From DAOUMU01 sp034409055 (GTDB lineage: Bacteria > Chloroflexota > Anaerolineae > 4572-78 > J111), in contig DAOUMU010000531.1 of assembly GCA_034409055.1 (NCBI GenBank), forward strand, positions 1-28,325: a stretch of DNA of 28,325 bases. The letters run 5' to 3'. This document shows, piece after piece, positions 23,477 through 28,325 of the stretch; position 1 is the first letter of the stretch, and every line of letters begins with the position of its first letter. A program made the translations under genes and the position numbers. The notes beneath the pieces were generated by a model, which saw nothing but the letters and a program-made list of their open reading frames with translations, was not told the DNA's origin and did not search any database.

Positions 23477-25813
23477 TTAATAAGTATGCAGGTACCCCAA
23501 TGCTTTACTCTCTTCCGCACTCATCACTACCCGTAAAAACTTTCCCCGGGTTACCTGTGGAATATTAATGACCCTAATATAATCAGAATAGACAGCATCT
23601 GTGGGTAACAGTGACCCCAGACTATTTTCAGCCTTATTTATGAATTGCTGATTAAAAACAATATCGGAGCTGTCTGGGTAAAGGGCCAGTGGATAAATAT
23701 TGCTTTCGACCAAATCTTGGAAAAAGTGCGTACCATAGGACGCTTCTGGCGTAACACCGTCACGAGCTACGGCCACTTCAATGAGCATCCGCGTATTATA
23801 AATATCGGCATAGGTGACCTTGATCCCTAAATGAATATTGGAACTGCCCCAACGGCCTGGCCCCATCAGAATAAACGTTTGTCCTTCAAGGCGTTTATTG
23901 AGCCGGCCAATGATACGTGCTAACTCTAACCGGATAGCATCACCGGGAATCTGGCTATAACTGATTGGATCAACGTAAACAATATATTTTATTTTATCGA
24001 CAACGCCCTGGGGAACCAGATAATTAGCGGTGAAAATCTGGTCAGCCGGCGGTACATTACCAGGCACGACAACATCTACTGTCCATTGTCGGTTGCTGAG
24101 CGGACGGCATTGCAATAGATGGATTTTGAAGCTGGGCTTGGGATAACCGGGAATAAGCTGCACGGTAAATTCAATGTCTACTGGACGCTTGTAATGTCGC
24201 TCCAGCTTTTTGAGGATGGCTTTCATCAGTTTTACAAAGTCCGTGTTTTTAAGGAGGTTATCAAAGGTGAGCACCAGCTTCTCCGGGGCAATCTTTGTTC
24301 CCAACGAGAAGATCGGTTTAACAAAATCCCCTTCATCCACAGAGGCCAGGTATTGAATACCTGGAAAGTCGCTGGATAGCACTTCGGTCATAGAAATCGT
24401 CTTGAGAGTGTTTTCTTCAAGGTCGATCACATCAACCAAACGCTGCGAATATTTTTTAATACTGGCGGTGCCACTAACAGGCCGCAGTTGCGGATGGCTT
24501 AAGCCGATCATACGAGGATAATCCTTATCGACCCGGTCCACCGCTCGGGTACCCAACCCGGATACAACCCGCAAAAAGCCCTCTTCTGGCCTGATTTTCC
24601 TGTTCCAAATAAAGGGGTTGCGACTAAAACCAACGCCGGCTACATACGGGAAGAAGTATCTACCATGTTGTTCCCCTTGCACTTTTTGGATCAGAATGGC
24701 CATCCGTTCATCGTAGTCATCTAATCCTTGAATTTGGCGATAGAAGAGAGCATCAGGCTTGAGAACACTGGCATATACTTTGGCCACAGTTTGCAGCAAC
24801 GCCGATAAGTTTTCTTCTAGAGTGCCCTGATTGGGTAGAAAGAAACTGTCGTATTTACCGGCAAAGGCGCTACCAAAATTATCCTCCAGTAAGCTGGAGG
24901 AGCGCACAATGAGGGGCGAATTGCCCACCCGAGTCAGGAGGTCACGTAATTTTTCAACCACATCATCGGGAAAACGGCCGGATAGATAGATCTCCCGAAT
25001 ACCGGGATATTCTCGCTCAATCTCTTCCCGGGTACGATACTTTAAGCTGGCTGTCTCTAAATCGTTAATAGACTTAAAATTGTAATAGACATCGCCGCCA
25101 ATAAAATAGGTCTCAGGAATAGTGACACAGTTATTCAGATCAAGCTCGTCCTCAGGTTCAGGCTGGCCGAGAATCTTATAGGCCAGGATCATGCCGGCCG
25201 CTTTACCCCCAATCTTACCCCGGCCTATCTTCCGTATTTTAATATCTTTTAAGTCAAAAATATTGATGAATTCACGGGCAATCCGCACAAAGGCCAGTTG
25301 GTCGCTGACCATACTTTTGAGGAGCACCACGACGATCTCGCGCAGGTGATGCTTAATACTTTCATACAACTCGGGCGGATAGCTGGCGTACTTTTCGGCC
25401 TGTTCAAACAGCAGATACCAGGGGGTCAGCTCTGGGTTGATAAAAGTGTGTATCATTTTTTGGGGCTGGTCAGCCCGATTTTCGTTTACCGTTGCTTCAA
25501 CAATTTCTTGAAAGCGGCTAAAAGGCAGGTTGTAAGCAAAGTAAAAATCGGTCAGATACTCGCGAATACGCTCCAGACGTTTTTGCCATACCTCTTCTGT
25601 CTCTTGGATGATCGGGTTTGTTAACCCCTCTCGCTGCTGCGAAGCAATTGCTTTTTTCTGAACCTCGTCTTCCAGAACATCGGGGGCAATTATGCCTTTG
25701 ACAAAAAGCTCTTGACGCATTCGGGCTCGAATTTTTTCGGCCAAAATAGGATAGTTACTCAAGGTTAGCGTCAGATTCAATATTTTTGAATGGGGCGTGG
25801 TGTATGTTGTCAT
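23477..25813 (-). CDS. PEP/pyruvate-binding (PPDK_N) domain protein lacking the phosphohistidine domain
   Basis: A 778-residue soluble protein. The N-terminal helical region (1-190) leads into an ATP-grasp-like PPDK_N domain: GRGKIGGKAAGM (198-208, nucleotide loop), PLIVRSSSLLEDN (300-312) and FGSAFAGKYDSFF (313-325), up to about LLQCRPLSN near 580. These match the N-terminal nucleotide-binding domain of PEP synthase and pyruvate phosphate dikinase. The swivelling domain with its catalytic GGxxSHxA histidine and the PEP-binding TIM barrel are missing. Instead a distinct C-terminal region of about 200 residues follows (motifs GPGRWGSSN and YGTHFFQDLVESNIYPLALY). It may transfer phosphate to another target. 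The ATG is clear, with a weak GAGAAAG ribosome site. Confidence 0.85.
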   Translation of the reverse strand: MTTYTTPHSKILNLTLTLSNYPILAEKIRARMRQELFVKGIIAPDVLEDEVQKKAIASQQREGLTNPIIQETEEVWQKRLERIREYLTDFYFAYNLPFSRFQEIVEATVNENRADQPQKMIHTFINPELTPWYLLFEQAEKYASYPPELYESIKHHLREIVVVLLKSMVSDQLAFVRIAREFINIFDLKDIKIRKIGRGKIGGKAAGMILAYKILGQPEPEDELDLNNCVTIPETYFIGGDVYYNFKSINDLETASLKYRTREEIEREYPGIREIYLSGRFPDDVVEKLRDLLTRVGNSPLIVRSSSLLEDNFGSAFAGKYDSFFLPNQGTLEENLSALLQTVAKVYASVLKPDALFYRQIQGLDDYDERMAILIQKVQGEQHGRYFFPYVAGVGFSRNPFIWNRKIRPEEGFLRVVSGLGTRAVDRVDKDYPRMIGLSHPQLRPVSGTASIKKYSQRLVDVIDLEENTLKTISMTEVLSSDFPGIQYLASVDEGDFVKPIFSLGTKIAPEKLVLTFDNLLKNTDFVKLMKAILKKLERHYKRPVDIEFTVQLIPGYPKPSFKIHLLQCRPLSNRQWTVDVVVPGNVPPADQIFTANYLVPQGVVDKIKYIVYVDPISYSQIPGDAIRLELARIIGRLNKRLEGQTFILMGPGRWGSSNIHLGIKVTYADIYNTRMLIEVAVARDGVTPEASYGTHFFQDLVESNIYPLALYPDSSDIVFNQQFINKAENSLGSLLPTDAVYSDYIRVINIPQVTRGKFLRVVMSAEESKALGYLHTY

Positions 25814-25857
25814 CGAACTACTTTCTCTATTTACCTGCTTTTCTTGTAACTACCTAC

Positions 25858-25977
25858 CATGTCATTCTGAGCGAGCGCAGCGAGTGAAGAATCTCCTATT
25901 TCGCCTTGAATTTGTCCTCGTTGCCGGAGATTCCTCGTCGTTTCCCTTTGGGTACTGCGCTCCTCGGAATGACATAA
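25858..25977. repeat. Dispersed palindromic repeat (GTCATTCTGAG family), copy 2
   Basis: The left half starts GTCATTCTGAGCGAGCGCAG and ends GAAGAATCTCC. The right half is its imperfect reverse (GGAGATTCCTCG ... GCTCCTCGGAATGACA). Copy 1 is at 11935-12022. Confidence 0.75.
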
Positions 25978-26052
25978 GGGTAGGCAGTTACCTTTTCTTA
26001 ATTATGATAGGTGATATTGCCACCAGAGTCAATAGCATTAATCGTCATAAAT

Positions 26053-26082
26053 AAAAAAAACCCGGCATCTGCCCGGGTTTTT
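26053..26082 (-). terminator. Intrinsic terminator (bidirectional-looking)
   Basis: CCCGG/CCGGG stem around a short loop, with eight A on one side and five T on the other. Read on the minus strand, the hairpin is followed by eight T, so it terminates the FmdB-like gene 28 bases after its stop. It could also act weakly on plus-strand transcripts. Confidence 0.85.
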
Positions 26083-26109
26083 ATCGTGGGACAAAATTGG
26101 AGCCAACGC

Positions 26110-26406
26110 TCAAGCGGGTTCTTTACTTTCGATTTTTGTTTCTGATTTACTTTTAGATTTTTCTTCGTTTTTATGACCTGTGCCCGTTTTTTGGGTAGTA
26201 GCGGAACCGGATCCATTCGCACTATTTTTGGCTCGACTATCGTTGATGTAAAAGCCACTGCCTTTGAAGACAATAGCCGGAGCAGATATCAGCCGGCGCG
26301 TTTCTTTGTGGCCGTTAGGACAATCGGCCCTGGTTTCATCACTAAAGCTTTGACGTTTTTCAAAAGTAATACCGCACGTTAAGCATTCGTATTCATAGAT
26401 CGGCAT
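26110..26406 (-). CDS. FmdB-family zinc-ribbon protein
   Basis: A 98-residue protein with the FmdB opening MPIYEYECLTCG, a putative zinc site (Cys8, Cys11, Cys29) and the usual GSGFYINDS segment (49-57). The normal second CPxCG is altered: Cys29 is followed by Pro-Asn-Gly-His, so His33 may replace the fourth Cys. The tail (59-98) is Lys/Ser/Glu/Thr-rich and probably disordered. Proteins of this family are named from an amidase-regulation locus, but most have no proven role. The AAGGA ribosome site is eight bases before the ATG. Terminator at 26053. Confidence 0.88.
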   Translation of the reverse strand: MPIYEYECLTCGITFEKRQSFSDETRADCPNGHKETRRLISAPAIVFKGSGFYINDSRAKNSANGSGSATTQKTGTGHKNEEKSKSKSETKIESKEPA

Positions 26407-26555
26407 GGCTGATTCCTTAAGCTCCTTCGGAATAGTTTAGATGTCGAATTACGCGCTATTATACACCAACATTATTAGAATTATGTTGGAAATATAAACG
26501 TTTTTCCCCAAAATGGCAATTTAGGTGGACGATTTTTTGCCCGTGTTCGACCTGA

Positions 26556-26957
26556 CTATTCCTGCTCTCTTAATTTCTGTTTCATCTGATGCTTATAAAG
26601 CGCCATGTCGATAGTGGTATGCAATTCTTCGATATTGAACGGCTTGAGGAGATAACCCAAGGGTTCTGTTAGCCTGGCCCGTTGTAAAGTGTTATCATCA
26701 TTATGAGCTGTGAGATACACCACCGGAATATTAAAACGATCACGGATATGTCGGGCGGTTTCTATACCATCCATATCCCCTACTAACGTAATATCCATCA
26801 GCACTAAATCCGGGGATGTCTTGGCTGCTTTCTGCAGGGCTTCGGCACCAGAAGAGATCACAGCCAGCACAATATATCCCAAACTTTCTAACTTTTTTTG
26901 AATGCTTAGGGCCACAATAGCTTCATCTTCAACAATCAAGATCTTTGCCTGAGCCAT
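26556..26957 (-). CDS. Receiver-only response regulator
   Basis: A 133-residue single receiver domain with Glu10/Asp11/Glu12, phospho-acceptor Asp55 (LMDITLVG), Thr83 and Lys105 (LLKPFN). The ITLVGDMDGIETA wording is typical of receivers that occur alone or at the front of PAS kinases in archaea and Chloroflexota. A short helical tail (118-133) follows. Its start lies 29 bases inside the end of the candidate leader-peptide gene, so translation may be coupled; no strong ribosome site of its own is seen. The partner kinase is unknown. The five kinases to the left are candidates. Confidence 0.9.
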   Translation of the reverse strand: MAQAKILIVEDEAIVALSIQKKLESLGYIVLAVISSGAEALQKAAKTSPDLVLMDITLVGDMDGIETARHIRDRFNIPVVYLTAHNDDNTLQRARLTEPLGYLLKPFNIEELHTTIDMALYKHQMKQKLREQE

Positions 26958-27270
26958 TGTTCAAGCCTATACGCTTTCTCTCAATGTTGTTACCATAGCC
27001 GTTGGGCCCATAGTCATTGCCATTACCGTTTTGGTTTGTAGCCAGTTGCCTGGCAAAATCGATTAGAGACGTGGCCCGGATTGAGAGAATCAAGGCTTGC
27101 TCTTCTGGGGACAGACCAAATGGCTGGCCATTATAGCCGGTTGTCAGCGCTGTCATGGGGTCGGTTAGCAGCAGATTGCAGAACCCCTGGTTCACCACTG
27201 CTGCGGTTATCAACCGGCTCAGTTCTCGCGTTGGCGAAGCGCTCGGGCGAGTTCGTGATATTAGGTTCAT
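26929..27270 (-). CDS. Candidate NHLP/Os1348-like leader peptide with Asn/Gly-rich tail
   Basis: A 113-residue protein starting at ATG 27270 with AAGGA eight bases upstream. Residues 15-77 are helical: ELSRLITAAVVNQGF, LLLTDPMTAL and LSPEEQALILSIRATSL. This pattern (Fxx LL xDP xxAL ... LTxEExxxL) resembles nitrile-hydratase-like leader peptides of the Os1348 type, which guide modification of ribosomal peptides. The tail (79-113) is NGNGNDYGPNGYGNN followed by a basic stretch, and ends in Cys. The start overlaps the DUF5317 gene by 140 bases and the end overlaps the receiver gene by 29. Alternatively it may be a small Chloroflexota family unrelated to RiPPs. No modifying enzyme is adjacent. 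Confidence 0.6.
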   Translation of the reverse strand: MNLISRTRPSASPTRELSRLITAAVVNQGFCNLLLTDPMTALTTGYNGQPFGLSPEEQALILSIRATSLIDFARQLATNQNGNGNDYGPNGYGNNIERKRIGLNNGSGKDLDC

Positions 27271-27871
27271 CTCTTGTTCCTTGTCTTTCTTGTTCCTTGT
27301 CTTGTTTTTGCTTTGTTCCCCCCAATGCCCACAGCAGCCAAAAAGCGCCACCGGCAATGAACACGTCCCCTATACTGAAGGCCACCCGGTAGGGCGACCA
27401 GGCTGGCAATAGGAAACGATCCGATAGCCACCACAGTCGCGTAGCAGCGATGGGCAGGACAATGTCCTTACTTGTTCCCGCACGGCTGCCAATCTGCCAG
27501 GTCCCAGGGGGGGCATCCAGGTTTAGTTGGGCCACTGTTTCCGGGCTGATGGGCATCAGCCCCCCGTTGAGGCTGATGACCAGCAGATTCAGGGCCAAAC
27601 CAAGTCCCAAGGCCCAGAAGCCGGGCTGGCGACGATTGAGCCAGGCGAAGAGCAGTAGAAGCAATTGGGAACTGACCAGGCCCAGTGCGACCAGGTCGTC
27701 TGCCAGCCACTCACGAGTGGCCGGCAGGTAGAAGGCCAGTCCCTGGGGAATAAAGGCCAACGGTACCAGCCAGGCCAGGCATAGATGGGGAGACGCCAGG
27801 CGACCTCTTCCCATCCAGGCCCGGCCCAGGCCGGCCAGCAGCCCGGCAATGATGGCCAGGAGCAGGATCAT
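27131..27871 (-). CDS. DUF5317-type membrane protein with extended C-terminal tail
   Basis: A 246-residue integral membrane protein with about five membrane helices (2-18, 29-47, 59-78, 85-101, 163-182). The signature LNGGLMPISPE (101-111), GTSKDIVLP (132-140) and RLWWLSDRFLLPAWSPYRVAFSIGD (145-169, joined here across one loop) fit DUF5317, a family of unknown function frequent in Chloroflexota. The fold normally ends near residue 185 (LWALGG). Here 60 more polar residues follow, reading through the next gene in another frame, beyond a perfect 16-bp tandem duplication. It starts four bases after the stop of a 45-aa microprotein gene, so the two are surely co-translated. Confidence 0.82.
   Translation of the reverse strand: MILLLAIIAGLLAGLGRAWMGRGRLASPHLCLAWLVPLAFIPQGLAFYLPATREWLADDLVALGLVSSQLLLLLFAWLNRRQPGFWALGLGLALNLLVISLNGGLMPISPETVAQLNLDAPPGTWQIGSRAGTSKDIVLPIAATRLWWLSDRFLLPAWSPYRVAFSIGDVFIAGGAFWLLWALGGTKQKQDKEQERQGTRDEPNITNSPERFANARTEPVDNRSSGEPGVLQSAANRPHDSADNRL
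27272..27303. repeat. Perfect 16-bp tandem duplication at a gene junction
   Basis: TCTTGTTCCTTGTCTT twice head to tail. On the coding (minus) strand each copy carries AAGGAACAAGA, i.e. a ribosome-site string. Sixteen is not a multiple of three, so gain or loss of a copy shifts the DUF5317 frame. With one copy, the DUF5317 frame would run into that of the downstream peptide gene. Confidence 0.9.
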
Positions 27872-27875
27872 CCGC

Positions 27876-28013
27876 TCATCCGCCGCCGTGCGCCCCTGGT
27901 GCGCCGGCCCCCAGCACGAAGAGGGCCAGGGTCAGCACTACCAGCCCCAACCGAACGTGACGCTGGTCCAATCGTCCTAAGGCCAGTCTTAAACTATCAA
28001 TATTGCGTTTCAT
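27876..28013 (-). CDS. 45-aa membrane microprotein
   Basis: A 45-residue frame: a basic amphipathic start (MKRNIDSLRLALGRLDQRHV) followed by one hydrophobic segment (LGLVVLTLALFVLGAGAP, residues 23-40) and a Gly/His end. GGAAAGGTGG lies about nine bases upstream of the ATG. The stop is four bases before the start of the DUF5317 gene. Good ribosome site, tight spacing and membrane-protein composition make it a likely real gene. It may be a small partner or regulator of the DUF5317 protein, or a signal-peptide-like secreted peptide. I do not recognise the family. Confidence 0.65.
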   Translation of the reverse strand: MKRNIDSLRLALGRLDQRHVRLGLVVLTLALFVLGAGAPGAHGGG

Positions 28014-28137
28014 AATAAAAGCCACCTTTCCTTTCAATTCAAATTTTGTGATTGCCTCTTACTTAATTGTTGCAGACAGCGGTCGCCGAAGGTGGCTCCT
28101 AAATGGTCTCCTAAACAGACCAAAATGGCGAGAAATA

Positions 28138-28161
28138 AAAAAACCGGCCTGTAAGCCGGTT
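28138..28161 (-). terminator. Intrinsic terminator for a minus-strand transcript entering from the right
   Basis: On the minus strand the stem AACCGGC/GCCGGTT closes a short loop and runs straight into eight T. No protein gene is seen just upstream on this strand within the window, so it may end an RNA gene or a gene beyond the edge. Confidence 0.75.
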
Positions 28162-28231
28162 CTTAGGGATCAACTGCTCAAAAAATGGCTGTTAGCTGCT
28201 AGTGGGCCATTTCAAAAGTTTTTAGGGTAAA

Positions 28232-28314
28232 GGCTGGTAACTCTGCCCTGCTCGTAGCGGGTCCGTCCCACAGGGAGGCTTCGCACTGACCCGCGTATTT
28301 ACCGGGGCAAAGCC
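28232..28314. ncRNA. Possible structured RNA element (strand and identity unknown)
   Basis: Nested pairings in order: GGCT/AGCC (28232, 28311), GGTAA/TTACC (28236, 28299), GCGGGTC/GACCCGC (28257, 28288) and TCCC/GGGA (28266, 28273). TGCCC (28244) could also pair with GGGCA (28305), crossing the second stem like a pseudoknot. On the minus strand it lies upstream of the terminator at 28138. I do not recognise a known RNA family. Confidence 0.3.
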
Positions 28315-28325
28315 GTCTGGTCACG

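Larger units (their letters stand above)
25814..26109. other. Intergenic region with dispersed repeat and terminator
   Basis: A 296-base region. It holds the GTCATTCTGAG-family palindrome (25858-25977) and the terminator at 26053. No gene is seen; short frames here have no protein-like pattern. Confidence 0.6.
28014..28325. other. Right-edge region without a recognised gene
   Basis: Contains the control region of the microprotein operon, a short TTTAGGAGnCCA direct repeat on the minus strand (about 28098-28122), the terminator at 28138, and the self-complementary stretch 28232-28314. A 40-codon open frame enters from the right on the minus strand and stops near 28202, but it has no protein-like pattern. 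Confidence 0.5.

Noticed and set aside
25998..26273. A 91-codon minus-strand open frame overlapping the FmdB-like gene
   Set aside because: It reads through the intrinsic terminator and the disordered tail of the FmdB gene in another frame; low-complexity shadow.
26929..27357. Longer version of the leader-like peptide starting at 27357
   Set aside because: The extra 29 residues read through the tandem duplication and the end of DUF5317 in another frame, while ATG 27270 has a good ribosome site and natural N-terminus.
28142..28325. RNase P RNA (rnpB) 3' end on the minus strand
   Set aside because: AGAACCGGCTTACAGGCCGG resembles the conserved 3' end of rnpB, but the expected preceding ACAGAA and the GGTAAAC...GAGCAAGACCAAA core are not found in the 160 bases upstream. 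A plain terminator hairpin explains it.
28232..28325. Cyclic-di-GMP-I riboswitch on the plus strand
   Set aside because: GGGGCAAAGCC resembles a conserved string of that class, but the matching GGCAAACC arm and the tetraloop-receptor layout are not visible, and the sequence ends at the edge.

Overview
The window looks like a chromosomal segment of a Chloroflexota bacterium, probably Anaerolineae-like. This is inferred from the protein families (a DUF5317-type membrane protein, many soluble PAS/GAF histidine kinases, large zinc-ribbon membrane proteins), moderate GC content and many short dispersed intergenic repeats. No rRNA or tRNA genes were seen. No CRISPR array or complete insertion sequence was seen either.

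Layout. Bases 1-600 hold the C-terminal part of an integron-type tyrosine recombinase, followed by a small Imm10-like gene on the minus strand with a good promoter. Bases 1129-4145 (minus) hold two zinc-ribbon membrane proteins, one with an extracytoplasmic propeller. Bases 4382-8547 hold a 208-bp palindromic repeat element, two convergent GT4 glycosyltransferases whose 3' ends overlap by 125 bp, a 91-aa cysteine-rich protein and a radical SAM/SPASM-like enzyme. Bases 8661-12711 hold a REC-PAS-histidine kinase, a Memo-family protein with an extra PqqD-like N-terminal domain, and an RluE-type pseudouridine synthase.

Bases 13255-23373 (plus) form a signalling island: a kinase/NarL-type regulator pair, three more soluble kinases (the last with a C-terminal receiver), a receiver-only protein and a free-standing OmpR/PhoB-type winged helix, closed by an intrinsic terminator. 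None of the five kinases has a visible membrane segment, so they should sense intracellular signals. The stand-alone receiver and stand-alone winged helix look like a response regulator split into two proteins.

Bases 23477-28013 (minus) hold an orphan PEP/pyruvate-binding (PPDK_N) protein without the phosphohistidine domain, an FmdB-type zinc ribbon, a receiver-only protein, a candidate NHLP/Os1348-like leader peptide with an Asn/Gly-rich tail, a DUF5317 membrane protein and a 45-aa membrane microprotein. The last four form one compact unit (microprotein, DUF5317, peptide, receiver). A perfect 16-bp tandem duplication sits at the DUF5317/peptide junction, and losing one copy would fuse the two frames. 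This unit is the best candidate in the window for an undescribed system.

The intergenic DNA is rich in palindromic elements: a 208-bp element in two inverted copies, a 53-bp double-hairpin element in three copies, and several shorter families. The right edge carries a minus-strand terminator and a strongly self-complementary stretch that may be a structured RNA.
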